DNA of 64,000 nt from Streptomyces sp. NBC_01669 (GCF_026339735.1 NZ_JAPEQG010000001.1:558001-622000); one strand, 5' to 3'. Shown: positions 8,768-17,460, numbered from the stretch's first letter. The notes: a model not told the origin generated them from the sequence alone. A program made the numbers and translations.

Positions 8768-9764
8768 CGGAATTCCTCGCCGCGCACCCAGTCGGGGGCG
8801 AGCCGCTGCCCGAGCTCGAAGCTCCCTTCGACGATCAGGGCGAACACGGCGACGAGGATCGCCCCGGCCACCACCTGCGGGGTGGAGGCGAGGTTGAAGC
8901 CGGCCGTGATGATGCGGCCGAGTCCCCCGCCGCCCGCCAGCGCGGCCAGCGTGGCGGTGGCGACGAGCTGGACGGCCGCGAGCCGTACACCGGTGAGGAT
9001 CAACGGCAGGGCGAGCGGCACTTCGACCCGCAGCAGCAGCTGCCGACCCGTCATGCCCATGCCTCGGGCCGCCCGCACGACATCACGGTCGACCTCCCGC
9101 ATCCCCACGTACGCATTGGTGAGCAGCGGCGGGACGGCGAACAGCACCAGGGCGATGACGGTCGGCCCCTCGCCGTACCTGCCGATCGGAGTGAGGAGCA
9201 GCAGGACCAGGACGGCGAAGGTGGGGACGGCGCGGCCGATGTTGGAGATATTGACGGCGAGTGCCCCACCCTTGCCGAGATGACCGAGGACGAGAGCAGC
9301 GGGCAGGGCGATGAGGCGGCGGGCAGAGCGAGCGGCAGCTCCACGGCGACAAGGAGCCGGACGGGCCCGTAGCCCATGCCGCGCGCGGCCTGCCGGGTTT
9401 CCTCGGGCACGGCGCGCAGTCCGGCGAGGATGTTCCGTACGAGAAGCGTGAGCGAGTAGAGGACGAGCCCCGCGACGACGAGCGAGGCGGAAAGTCCGTA
9501 GACCGGCAGCAGCAGCGAGAACATGGCGAGCGACGGCACGGTGTAGAGGATGGTCGTCACGCCGAGGACGGGTCCTGCCGCCCAGCGCAGGCGACGGGCG
9601 GCAAGCGCGAGCGGAAGGGCGAGGAGCAGTCCGATGCACACGGAGACCGCGGTCAGCTGGAGGTGCTGGAGGACGGCGTCCCGGAGGATTTCGCGACGGC
9701 TGGTCAGATAGGCACCGCAGATCCAGTCATTGCGCGCGAGGCAGTCGTCGGGGGGCGCGGTCAC
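8764..9764 (-). pseudogene. Two osmoprotectant permease genes fused and frameshifted by deletion
   Basis: From 9764 the frame codes a good first permease (signal-like start, helices, and the inner-membrane loop ETRQAARGMGYGPVRLLVAVELPLALP). At about 9320 this frame goes out of phase. From there another frame gives the later part of the second permease (LVLGHLGKGGALAVNISNIG, VGMREVDRDVVRAARGMG) to 8764. In the family these are two genes of roughly 210-230 residues each, so the 3' end of the first and the 5' end of the second are gone. The join lies in CTGCCCGCCGCCTCATCG, where CTGCCCGC-like repeats could have mediated the deletion. The transporter is very probably dead. Confidence 0.8.
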
Positions 9765-10028
9765 GAGTTCATTGGAGCGCGGGAGCCGGGCACCCGCGCG
9801 TCTTGATCGACTGTTCGTGGGGCTGGCATGCGGGGCGGAGGGAGGCGCCCGGAGCGGCCGCCGTCGCCGCGTCCCTCAGGTGACCAGGCGGGTCCGTTGC
9901 CTTGCGCCATTCAGCCTGCCACCCGCCTCAACCGGTCTTATGATCGCCATCCCGCGCCTTCGCGGGCCTGCGTTCACCTGCCGCACCCCGCAGCCGGAGC
10001 GCAACCGATCAGGGGACGAGGAGAGGTC

Positions 10029-10484
10029 ATGGGCACTCAGTTCGAGGCGACGGTCGAGATCGACCGGCCGATTACCGAAGTCTTCGCCTATCTCGCCGAT
10101 GGCGAGCACGACCCGGAGTTCAGCCCGCGAGTACAGCGGATCGACAAGTCGCCGACCGGGCCGACAGCGGTGGGAACGGTCTTCAGGAGCACAGTGAAGG
10201 ACGCCGGCATGAAGACTCAGCGGGAGTTCGGGATCACCGAACTCGTAGCGCCCACGCGCATCCGCTGGGCGGAACGCTCGAAGAACCTCGTCACCGCAAC
10301 CACCGGCGGCTACGACCTCGAGGCCACGGCCGACGGGAGGACCCGGGTGCGGATCTTCAATGTCCTGGAGGGCCACGGCATCGGCAAGCTCCTCGTCGGC
10401 TTCGCCGCCGGTGCCGCGCGCAAGGACGCACCTGCGTTCGGGCAGCGGATCAAGGTGGCGGTGGAGGCGTCGAGCGCCCATTGA
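10029..10484 (+). CDS. SRPBCC-family (START-like) protein
   Basis: The 151-residue protein is a single SRPBCC domain: FEATVEIDRPITEVFAYLAD at the start, a central TELVAPTRIRWAE segment and a long C-terminal helix. Polyketide cyclase/dehydratase-like and lipid-binding roles are known in the superfamily; no specific ligand can be named. ATG at 10029 follows GAGGAGAGG. It stands alone, with debris downstream. Confidence 0.75.
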   Translation: MGTQFEATVEIDRPITEVFAYLADGEHDPEFSPRVQRIDKSPTGPTAVGTVFRSTVKDAGMKTQREFGITELVAPTRIRWAERSKNLVTATTGGYDLEATADGRTRVRIFNVLEGHGIGKLLVGFAAGAARKDAPAFGQRIKVAVEASSAH

Positions 10485-10878
10485 GAGCGCTCGCTCCGTG
10501 TATCGCCGGTCGCGACGAACAGTCGACCAGCTCCACGAACACCGCATAGGCACACAGCTGCGGGTGCGAGGCCGGCCGGCGCCGGGCCGCGGGGCCGGAC
10601 TCGCCCGCCACGGCAGGGCCTGGCCCGCCGACGTCAGGGCAGCGGAGAGCGGCGGTCCGCAGAGGAACACGGACCGGGCCGGTCCGATCGTTCCAGGCGT
10701 GCGTGAAACGGGAGGCGAGGCGTCGTCGGAGTCCCTACGACTCAATCGGAGCGGCGGACGCGGCACATGGGTTCTCGTACGCACCTCGCACGCGAGGCGA
10801 TGGGGTGATCCGCACTTGCTGCGTACGGGTGGCAACCGCGCGCCCATCGTCGGGTGAGCCCGCGCGTGACGGTAGACC
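10485..10878. other. Intergenic stretch with no gene seen
   Basis: Several frames are open but their products are Arg/Pro/Ala-rich without recognisable motifs or starts. Nothing could be assigned. Confidence 0.5.
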
Positions 10879-11349
10879 ATGAGCAGACCTGACCTTCTTC
10901 CGTACCCACAGAGGAGCCCCCGCATGGGGACACCCGGCCATGCCGACGACGCGTACGGCTTCGACCCTCTGCACGCGATGCACACCGACTGCACGCTGCA
11001 GCGTTCCCCCCGAGATCAGCCACACGGAGGGGCTGATCGACCGCAATCGCGCAGTGAGGGCGGAGCTCGGCGTCACGACCGAACTTGTCCGGGCGATCGA
11101 CCACGACATCGCGACCGGCGTGTGGGCGGACATCCGGGGGCACGACTGGAAGACGGATGCATGGCCGGGACGCGGGTACGGGTGGCCCGGGGATCGGCTC
11201 ACCCCTCGCAATACCGCGTTCATGACGAGGAACCTGCTGCACCTGGCGCGGCTGCTCAAGGATGTGGGTGGAATTCCGGCGCACGGAAGCAGCACGGGGA
11301 GGGGGACGCCGGCTGTCGCCTCGACGTCGACAACCCCGAGCAGCGCTGA
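10879..11349 (+). pseudogene. Decayed copy of the flavodoxin-like NAD(P)H reductase at 25060
   Basis: Three blocks in two frames match the intact gene at 25060-25797: CTLQRSP; then EISHTEGLIDRNRAV...RAIDHDIATGVWAD; then RNTAFMTRNLLHLARLLKDV and finally DAGCRLDVDNPEQR. At least two frameshifts are needed, and the middle third, containing the WLGDNSSVMKK flavin-binding part of the intact protein, is deleted. It is a dead paralogue. Confidence 0.85.
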
Positions 11350-11429
11350 TGCCGGGCCCCGCAATGACGAACGGCGCGATCCGAGGAGAGCCCCGCACCG
11401 TGGACACAAGGGATTTCCCTGGGGATGTG

Positions 11430-11676
11430 ACGAGGCTCCCGGTGGATGAGTTGCCGAGCAACGTCATCCACCAGGAGCCTCGAGTGCCTGTCCACTCCTC
11501 TGCCATCGACCTGCCCAGCTCTGCCCCGGGGGTTCCTGACGTCGGAGTTGACGGCGCACCGGCTGCCGGTCGGGACCTGGTGGCGGCGTCCTTGTCCGAC
11601 GCGACGCCCCTTGCTGCCCCTGGCCGACCTCCCGGAAACCCCGGACCGATTCCGACGGGCCGCGGGTTCCAAGTGA
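11430..11676 (+). pseudogene. IS5-type transposase N-terminal remnant
   Basis: A hairpin (GGTGGATGAGTTGC...GCAACGTCATCCACC) precedes DELPSNVIHQEPRVPVHSS. A second frame then gives FLTSELTAHRLPVGTWWRR and a PLLPLADLPE piece. This resembles the start of Streptomyces IS5-type transposases (SRWRKLSPGRQALLVLAHLRNG), now frameshifted and ended by a stop at 11676. No catalytic part remains. Confidence 0.55.
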
Positions 11677-11690
11677 TGCGGGTGGCGCGG

Positions 11691-12425
11691 TTACCACCTG
11701 TAGTGGTCACCGATCACCCGGAAGCTGCCCACGACGCCATCGTTGGCGAACAGGCCCCCCTGGACCGTGGGGGTCACGACGCCGTGGGTGGCGCCGTGGG
11801 GACCGACGGTGGCGACCGGAGAGCCGTTGTCGCAGGTGGACCCGCGATAGACCTCGACGGTCTTCCAGCTGTCGTTGCTGATGCTGAAGCTGCTTGAGCC
11901 CAGTCCGCTGGCCGCGGTGATGCAGCCCTCGGAGGCGGCGGAGTACGTCCGATCGTTGAACTGGATTTGTCCGTCCCCCCCGCGGTCGTAGCCACCGTCG
12001 CGACCGCCATCGCCGCGCCCCCCGTCATCACGGCCTCCATAGCCGCGGCCGCCGTCATCAGGGCCTCCATAGTCACGGCCTCCATAGTCACGGCCTCCGT
12101 CATCACGACCGCCGTCATCACGACCGCCGTCATCACGACCGCCGTCATCACGACCGCCGTCCCCCATCCCGTACCCGCTGTCCCCGTCAGGGAGCGTCCC
12201 GGCAGGGGCGGACTTCGGGACGGACGGAACGGACTTCGGGACGGACGGGGCGGACTTCGGGACGGACGGGGCGGCTTGAGGGGCGGACGGGGCGGCCGGG
12301 GCAGCCTTCTGGACGGACGGGGCGGCCGGGGTGGATCCGTCGGCTGAGGCATACGTGATGCCGGTGACGGCAAGGACCGATGCGCCTACTGCGGCGGCGG
12401 TCACGGCGAATTTGCGCGTGGTCAT
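11691..12425 (-). CDS. Secreted protein with Pro/Ala and Gly-Gly-Arg-Asp repeats
   Basis: The 244-residue protein begins with a signal peptide (MTTRKFAVTAAAVGASVLAV, cleavage probably after YASA). It continues with a Pro/Ala/Lys stretch built on SVPK units (about 35-75), then about 15 five-residue units of GGRDD type (about 88-150), then a globular C-terminal domain of about 95 residues with two cysteines (EGCITAAS, STCDNG) likely to form a disulfide. Function is unknown. The repeat tract reflects a 15-bp DNA tandem repeat and is prone to length change. No operon partner is seen. Confidence 0.75.
   Translation of the reverse strand: MTTRKFAVTAAAVGASVLAVTGITYASADGSTPAAPSVQKAAPAAPSAPQAAPSVPKSAPSVPKSVPSVPKSAPAGTLPDGDSGYGMGDGGRDDGGRDDGGRDDGGRDDGGRDYGGRDYGGPDDGGRGYGGRDDGGRGDGGRDGGYDRGGDGQIQFNDRTYSAASEGCITAASGLGSSSFSISNDSWKTVEVYRGSTCDNGSPVATVGPHGATHGVVTPTVQGGLFANDGVVGSFRVIGDHYRW
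12022..12168. repeat. 15-bp tandem repeat inside the secreted-protein gene
   Basis: Units of the form CCGTCATCACGACCG or close variants (CCTCCATAGTCACGG) follow one another in a 15-base period. At least four are identical between about 12105 and 12165. Each unit encodes five residues (GGRDD), so changes in copy number keep the frame. Confidence 0.8.
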
Positions 12426-12803
12426 GTCACTTCTTCCTGTCTCAGAGACGCCGACCGTAGAGCCGACATATGACGAAACGTACTAATCTCCACCTTTAGC
12501 TGTCATATCGGGCATATCGAAGGTGTGACACCAGGGGGCCGACCGGGCGTACGTACGAGAAGCGGTAGCCCGAGCTGATACGTCAGCCCGGGCGACGGAC
12601 CCGCCGGCGGCGAGGGGACACGGTGAGCCGTAGCAATCGGAGAGCGGCTCGACGAGCGAAGCAGTGGTCATTCCGTTCGCACCCACGGAGGGATTGGGCA
12701 GCCCGGCGACACCCACAGATGACCTCCCCACAAGGAGAACCGATCGTGTGGAGTGCTCCGCCCTGCTCACCGTGAAGTAGTCCCAGGACCTCCGCCGCCC
12801 TGA
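12426..12803. other. Intergenic stretch with no gene seen
   Basis: It holds the promoter side of the secreted-protein gene and ends at the MITE. No open frame with a recognisable product was found. Confidence 0.5.
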
Positions 12804-13004
12804 GAGCCTGTCGGGTACCTTCGATCGGATAGCGGACGCGGTCTGGTGCGTGCGATTCCAAGGCGGCGGGATGTCCTCGGATGGGGTCTCCCCTGCTCGA
12901 ACGAAGCTGAGAGCTCGGGGAAAGAGCTACCAGGATATTTCGGCAACGCGGGAAGCGTGCGTGCCAGGGCGTGGGCGCCCGATCAGAGGTCACCCGACAG
13001 GCTC
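12804..13004. mobile_element. MITE copy 2 (full-length form)
   Basis: The 201-bp element starts GAGCCTGTCGGGTACCT (one base shorter than the perfect end) and finishes with AGGTCACCCGACAGGCTC. The flanks are TGA and CGA, so the 3-bp duplication has one mismatch. The interior is nearly identical to copy 3, with an internal hairpin around TCCCCTGCTCGAACGAAGC. It lies 36 bases beyond the stop of the immunity gene. Confidence 0.8.
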
Positions 13005-13040
13005 CGAGGGGGTCGGCACAGACGAAAGTGCTCGGCCGGG

Positions 13041-13601
13041 TCACCCCGGGGCAAGCACCTCAGCCGGTCGTTCATCCCCCAGTCGGCCCAGCACACTGAG
13101 AAGATCGGGCCATTGCTCCTCCGGTCGGGAGCCGGTGAGCCGCATGTAGTGCAGCCCTGCCACCCACGCCAGGAAGAACGTGGTGAAGTCGTCTGCCGCC
13201 CTCTCGAAGGCGGCAGACTTCCACCATTCGATCCCGGTGTCGGGGAAGTACCAGACCGCCCCCGTCGAACGGTTGACGAAGATCGGTTCGTCGGAGACGA
13301 CACCGGGGCAGAACCATTCCTCGCGGCCGAGGCTGATCTCGGCCCCGTCGACCCGGTCCGCGTAGAACTGCATGCTGCCGACCGTCGCGGCGTCGAACAC
13401 GGTGACGTCTCCACACGTGCCCCCGTCGCATACCGCGAGGAACTCCCGGTACCGGTCCGGCAGGTCGGATCCGATCCTCTCGGGCCGAGCCCCGGCGGGC
13501 AGCGAATTCAGCATGCTCCACTCATTTCGCGTGGCGGTGGTGGCACGCAATTCCTCCACCACCCGCCGGAGTTCGGCAGTCACCTCGTGTTCCCCTACCA
13601 T
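13041..13601 (-). CDS. SMI1/KNR4 (SUKH)-family immunity protein
   Basis: The 186-residue protein has the SUKH pattern: LPDRYREFLAVCDGG, a central EWFCPGVVSDEPIFVNRSTG and YFPDTGIEWWKSAAFERAADDF near the end. SUKH proteins neutralise toxin tails of polymorphic secreted toxins. Its ATG overlaps the last codons of the toxin remnant at 13595-13870 (the toxin reads GAA TGG TAG, the immunity gene starts at the inner ATG), the usual coupled toxin-immunity arrangement. The protein itself looks intact. Confidence 0.8.
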   Translation of the reverse strand: MVGEHEVTAELRRVVEELRATTATRNEWSMLNSLPAGARPERIGSDLPDRYREFLAVCDGGTCGDVTVFDAATVGSMQFYADRVDGAEISLGREEWFCPGVVSDEPIFVNRSTGAVWYFPDTGIEWWKSAAFERAADDFTTFFLAWVAGLHYMRLTGSRPEEQWPDLLSVLGRLGDERPAEVLAPG

Positions 13602-13870
13602 TCGATCTTGACCTCGACCTTGATGGGAGTGAAGTCGTCCAGGCTCTTGATCTGCGGCCGGATCTGCTGGGGCCGAATGCGCCAGTCGGGGAACCGGTCC
13701 AGCACCTTGAGGCTATCGGTCACATCGCCCGCCCAGCTGCACCTCATGGACATGATCGGGGTTAACACGGTTGAGGATCCAGTCCTTCAACTTGTCGGCG
13801 AAGGCCGGTTTCGTCGATCCGTGCTGGTCGTACACGCGCCTGATCAGATCACCCTTGTAGTTCTCGGTGG
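13595..13870 (-). pseudogene. Polymorphic-toxin C-terminal domain, frameshifted remnant
   Basis: The minus strand gives DLIRRVYDQHGSTKPAFADK...NRVNPDHVHEVQLGG in one frame, then after a shift at about 13730 D.TDSLKVLDRFPDWRI and an end of KVEVKIEW. The DHVHEVQLGG.D..NLK pattern resembles HNH/endonuclease-type toxin tails. Everything upstream (secretion and repeat domains) is missing and replaced by a transposase fragment. The intact immunity gene follows with a 7-base overlap. Confidence 0.65.
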
Positions 13871-13978
13871 TGCTTGTTGCGTGTGCCCGGAGTGGACGAA
13901 CCGGCATCTCTCGTGAGCAACAGCGTTGTCAGCCGGGCCCACTGGTCATCCGTCAGATCAAGGTGTCCAATAAGCCGA
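13870..13978 (-). pseudogene. IS5-family transposase N-terminal fragment
   Basis: One minus-strand frame reads GHLDLTDDQWARLTTLLL and then TPGTRNKHHREL, like the first 40 residues of IS5-type transposases (DLTD.QWA.LEPLLP...GRPR..HR). It is cut on both sides, by the kinase gene and by the toxin remnant, and may mark the event that removed the toxin gene body. Confidence 0.5.
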
Positions 13979-14560
13979 TCACGGCAGGACCAGGCCAGCT
14001 TCGGCGGTGGGCGTCAGACCCGTCGCGGACAAGATCAACTCCACCGTCTCATCGACGGTCATTTCTGCGTTGTCGATCCAGGTTCCTTCTCCTGCGAGTT
14101 CCTGGCGCATCGCCTCGTCCAGGGCAGACCAATGAGTGGCCAGGACTTTGTCCCGCGCCTGATTGCGCCGCCAGGCGGTTGCCGGCCCCGGGGCCAGGAA
14201 GATGACATGCAAAGGCGCAGCCGTCAGCGAGGCGCGGTAGAAGTCGAAGTGCGAACGGCGTACCACGACATCGTCGAGTACGGGGACGAATCCGGCCGCC
14301 GTGAAGCTGTCGGCCAGCAGACACGCGTTGCGGGCCCGCAAAAGGATCTGCCGGTCGGCTTCCGGATCCACTGTCGCCGAGGGCCACCGGCCGCCACTGA
14401 CGATCATCGTTTGGAGCTCATCCACCTCAACATGCGCCGCCAGCCGCAGCCGATTGGCCAACGCGCCAGCCACCGTGGACTTTCCACTGCCGGGGATACC
14501 GCTCAGCAGGACAACACCAGCAGCAGGTTCGCAGTCAACCGGCAACACACTCAGGGTCAT
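13979..14560 (-). CDS. P-loop kinase/ATP-binding protein (zeta-toxin/AAA_33-like)
   Basis: The 193-residue product from ATG 14560 has Walker A GIPGSGKST close to the N-terminus, a DEL motif (HVEVDELQTM) and VPVLDDVVV, the layout of small nucleotide or small-molecule kinases such as chloramphenicol phosphotransferase-like AAA_33 proteins. Substrate unknown. GGAG lies seven bases before this ATG; an earlier start at 14650 would run into the transposase remnant. It stands between IS fragments but looks intact. Confidence 0.75.
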   Translation of the reverse strand: MTLSVLPVDCEPAAGVVLLSGIPGSGKSTVAGALANRLRLAAHVEVDELQTMIVSGGRWPSATVDPEADRQILLRARNACLLADSFTAAGFVPVLDDVVVRRSHFDFYRASLTAAPLHVIFLAPGPATAWRRNQARDKVLATHWSALDEAMRQELAGEGTWIDNAEMTVDETVELILSATGLTPTAEAGLVLP

Positions 14561-14946
14561 ACGGGCACTCCAACGGTAGTGATCGAAACCCTGCGAGAGT
14601 AGACGACCGCCTGCCCGTGTGCTCCTGTCTTCACCCGCGCCGGCGTCCACCGCCGGTCAGCCCACCCAAGAGCCAGCGGGCCACGCTCCAACTCCCGTGC
14701 CAGCCTGGCTGTCTGCTCGCCGGACAGCCTCGGACACCCAGGTGACCCCTTCGACCGGACACCCTCCCGGCCTTGTTCCCGCCACTGCCGACGCCAGCGT
14801 TCCACCGACCACTCACTCACCCTCAGCGCGGCAGCGATCTGCCTGTTCTTCGCGCCACCCTCGAAGTGACCGACTGCCTCCAGCCGGAGCAGCTCCCTCA
14901 CAGCTCTCTTGGTGTCGGTCAAGCCGCCGCCCTGCGCGTACCTCAC
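14557..14946 (-). pseudogene. IS630-family transposase, N-terminal fragment
   Basis: The first 105 residues are a good IS630 helix-turn-helix start: MRYAQGGGLTDTKRAV, then FEGGAKNRQIAAALRVSE and SVERWRRQWREQG, ending in GWADRRWTPARVKT. After that (about 14630) the sequence stops matching and closes within 25 codons. The catalytic DDE half is gone. Confidence 0.8.
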
Positions 14947-15029
14947 ACACCACAGCTACCGATCCGCCCCACACCCCGTCAGCCGAACGCCCCGACATCA
15001 CCCAATCAAGTTCAGTAGTGTCGGGTTCC

Positions 15030-15551
15030 ATGATCGTATGGCTCAACGGCACCCACGGCGCAGGCAAGACGACGACCAGTGCACTCGTGCAGCAGCTCAT
15101 CCCGGATTCACGGGTGTTCGACGCCGAGAAGGTCGGCGAGACACTCATGGACATCACGCCGGGGCTGCCCTGGACGGGCAATTTCCAGCACTGGCCGCCG
15201 TGGCGGCCGCTCGTCGTCGAGACCGCCCGCCACGTACTCGACTACACCGGCGGCACTCTGGTGATGCCCATGACTGTCCTGGTCGAGCAGTACTGGCGCG
15301 AGATCAGCACAGGCCTCGCCCAACATGCCATCCCGGTACGACACTTCGTCCTCCATGCTGACCAGGACACCCTCCGCGGACGCATCGAGGGGGACACTCT
15401 CATGGGCCCCTCCCCATTCCGTCTCGAATACCTTGAGCCCTACGCCGAGGCGGCCCGCACCTGGCTGCACGACGAGGCCGAGGTCGTCGACACCACGCAC
15501 CTCACGCCCGCCCAGGCCGCCCTACAGATCGCAGAGGCCGTCAAGAGCTGA
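15030..15551 (+). CDS. P-loop ATP-binding protein, TmrB/AAA-like
   Basis: The 173-residue protein starts MIVWLNGTHGAGKTTT with Walker A at residues 7-14. It continues with a TPGLPWTGNFQHWPPWRPLV segment and a LHAD...RGRIEGD region like that of TmrB-type ATPases, which are linked to tunicamycin resistance in Bacillus. In Streptomyces these are usually annotated only as AAA-family proteins; a resistance role is not shown. ATG at 15030 is chosen because homology starts there. It is single-gene, facing away from the IS630 remnant. Confidence 0.75.
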   Translation: MIVWLNGTHGAGKTTTSALVQQLIPDSRVFDAEKVGETLMDITPGLPWTGNFQHWPPWRPLVVETARHVLDYTGGTLVMPMTVLVEQYWREISTGLAQHAIPVRHFVLHADQDTLRGRIEGDTLMGPSPFRLEYLEPYAEAARTWLHDEAEVVDTTHLTPAQAALQIAEAVKS

Positions 15552-15773
15552 GGTTCACCCGCCACGCGAAACAGGCGCAGGTGGCAACAAAGGATGACCT
15601 TCCGGTGTCAAGCAGCGCGAACAGGCTCCAACAGGGGCCCGGCTCAGCCCGGCACCGCGGTGTCATCTGCTCCGAAAAGTCGCAGCTGACCATTGCGTTG
15701 GTCAGAGAGTTGATCCCTGTTCGGCGAGGTACCTGCGGATGTCGTTGCGGAGCGGGCGCATAGGATCGCCGAC

Positions 15774-16514
15774 ATGGCACTGCGACCTGTTCAGGTGAAC
15801 ATAAAGGCTCTTGATGAGTCGGCGGTCGGCCGGTTCTGGGCGGAGGCGCTCGGCTGGAGTGCTTACAGCCCCGGCGTGACCACTTACGTCGGACCCGTCG
15901 GCGGCCTCGTTTGGCCGGACCCGGTCGCCGTCTGCGTCGACGTCGTTCCCGTACTGGAACCCAAGACAACAACAAAGAACCGTGTGCACCTCGATCTCGC
16001 CACCACCTCTGCGGCCCATAAGGCAGAGTTGGTCACCCGCCTCCAGGCTCTCGGTGCGACGCCCGCCCACGTGGGCCAGGGCAACGTGCCGTGGACGGTC
16101 CTCGCCGACCCGGAGGGCAACGAGTTCTGCGTGCTGGAGCCTCGGGAGATCTACCAGGACACCGGTCCGATCGCCGCGGTGGTGGTCGACTGCGCGGATC
16201 CGCGGGCCATGGCCCGGTTCTGGGACGAGGCGATGGACTGGCCCCTGCACGAGGTGACTGACGATCATGCGGTGTTGCGCTCCGCCAAGGGTGTCGGCCC
16301 GTATCTCGAGTTCCTCCGCACGCCCGACGTGAAGACCGTGCCAGACCGCCTCCATCTTGACCTGCTGCCGTACCCCGGTGACGACAAAGTAGCGGAGGTG
16401 GCCCGGCTGCGGGCCCTCGGCGCCACCGACCTCGACCTCGGCCAGGGCGACGTCCCGTGGACGTGCCTGGCCGACCCGGAGGGCCACGAGTTCTGCGTCC
16501 TCGCCCCGTCCTGA
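15774..16514 (+). CDS. Tandem VOC (glyoxalase/bleomycin-resistance-fold) protein
   Basis: The 246-residue protein is two VOC half-units. Each ends in the same signature, VPWTVLADPEGNEFCVLEP (about 103-121) and VPWTCLADPEGHEFCVLAP (end). Each half starts with the usual beta-alpha unit about position in complex and bulk of the enzyme (AVGRFWAEALGW; AMARFWDEAMDW). Such proteins bind metals, antibiotics or act as lyases/dioxygenases; no substrate is evident. A group II intron tail lies directly behind its stop. Confidence 0.8.
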   Translation: MALRPVQVNIKALDESAVGRFWAEALGWSAYSPGVTTYVGPVGGLVWPDPVAVCVDVVPVLEPKTTTKNRVHLDLATTSAAHKAELVTRLQALGATPAHVGQGNVPWTVLADPEGNEFCVLEPREIYQDTGPIAAVVVDCADPRAMARFWDEAMDWPLHEVTDDHAVLRSAKGVGPYLEFLRTPDVKTVPDRLHLDLLPYPGDDKVAEVARLRALGATDLDLGQGDVPWTCLADPEGHEFCVLAPS

Positions 16515-16519
16515 CGCGG

Positions 16520-16627
16520 GGCCTTGACCTGCGAAGCCCTCGTGGCTTGCTTGAGCCGGATGCGCTGAAAGGTGCACGTCCGGTTCTGAGGGGGCCGGGT
16601 CACGGCAACGTGATCCGGCTACCCGAC
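16520..16627 (+). mobile_element. Group II intron (class C type) 3' end: domains V and VI
   Basis: GAGCCGGATGC at 16553, GAAAG, and GCACGTCCGGTTC ending at 16586 form the 34-base domain V hairpin that is diagnostic of bacterial group II introns. Domain VI follows (GGGGCCGGGTCACGG...CCGGCTACCCGAC), ending at about 16627. The preceding TGGCTTGCTTGAGCC is also typical. Domains I-IV and the reverse transcriptase are absent, so this is a truncated, dead intron end. Confidence 0.75.
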
Positions 16628-16666
16628 CACACTGACGGCTGGTCGTCCGCTGCGGTATCACCGGAG

Positions 16667-16960
16667 GCATGCGGTATCCACAAGGGGCGACCTGACCGCC
16701 GAACGCGAGGAGCTTCGCGAGGGGTTACGGCTCCAGGCCGCGGAGCGGTTCGCTCGGGGTGAGGCGAGTGCGTTGATCGCCAAGGCCCTGCGGGTCAGCG
16801 TCCGGTCGGTGCAGCGGTGGCGGCGGACATGGAACGAGGGCGGTCCGCGGGCGCTGCGGTCGCAGGGGCCGACGTCGCAGCCGAGGTAGGCTCCGCGCGG
16901 CTGTACCGGGCCGGCCGCCGGCGAAGACCAGTCCTGGCCACACCTGGCACCGGTGCTGTC
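16667..16960 (+). pseudogene. IS630-family transposase remnant
   Basis: MRYPQG at 16667 is followed, after a one-base loss, by LTAEREELREGLRLQAAERF, IAKALRVSVRSVQRWRRTWN and GPRALRSQGP. After a further frame change GPAAGEDQSW is seen. This is the N-terminal helix-turn-helix of an IS630 transposase, related to the fragment at 14557-14946, but with at least two frameshifts. No catalytic part remains. Confidence 0.7.
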
Positions 16961-17061
16961 CGCGAAGACGATCGGCTGGGAGCTCATCCGCCAGCAGCAG
17001 GACCAGATCGTGAAGTACACGACCGCCCTGCGGTTGGGGACGGCCGAGGCTGAGCAGGGCG

Positions 17062-17460
17062 CAGGCCGATCAGGCCCCGGCCGCTTCCGGCGGCCGCGCC
17101 CGGGTGTCCACCGGTGTCGGTGACTTCCACCCGGAGCCGTTCCGGGCCGTATCCGACGGTCACGGTGGCGGTGGCGCCGGACGCGTGCTTCACGGTGTTG
17201 GTCAGGGCTTCCTGGACCACGCGGTAGGCGGCGAGTTCGAGGCCGGGCGGGAGGGGACGGGGCGGGCCGGTCACGGTCAGGTCGACGGGCAGTCCGGTGT
17301 CCTGGACCCGTCCGACCAGCGTTTCCAGCTGGTCCAGGCCGGGTTGCGGGGCCGGCTCCGCCGCCGTATCGGCCAGGTCCGCACCTCCGTCCGTCCCCTC
17401 GCCCTCGTCGGCCATGGTGAGCAGTCCCATGACGTGGCGCAGCTCGGTCATGGCCGCCCG
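17062..17460 (-). pseudogene. Sensor histidine kinase (NarL-type), C-terminal fragment
   Basis: The minus strand reads AMTELRHVMGLLT, then GLDQLETLVGRVQDTGLPVD, LAAYRVVQEALTNTVKHASG (N-box) and VEVTDTGG followed by RGLIGL. This is the HATPase part of a NarX/DesK-type kinase. The sensor and phosphoacceptor-His parts are missing at 17460, where the sequence switches to an FtsX-type fragment on the other strand. Two-component kinases of this kind often control adjacent ABC exporters. Confidence 0.75.

Noticed and set aside
12022..12168. CRISPR array
   Set aside because: The 15-bp units follow each other without spacers and are translated in frame as GGRDD.
11967..12347. Plus-strand frame rich in VITTAVITTAV repeats opposite the secreted-protein gene
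   Set aside because: The repeat is the antisense of the 15-bp tandem units; the minus strand has a signal peptide and sensible start.
12846..13916. Plus-strand 356-residue frame beginning in the MITE
   Set aside because: It is antisense to the SUKH gene and toxin remnant; the MITE part only provides an accidental ATG.
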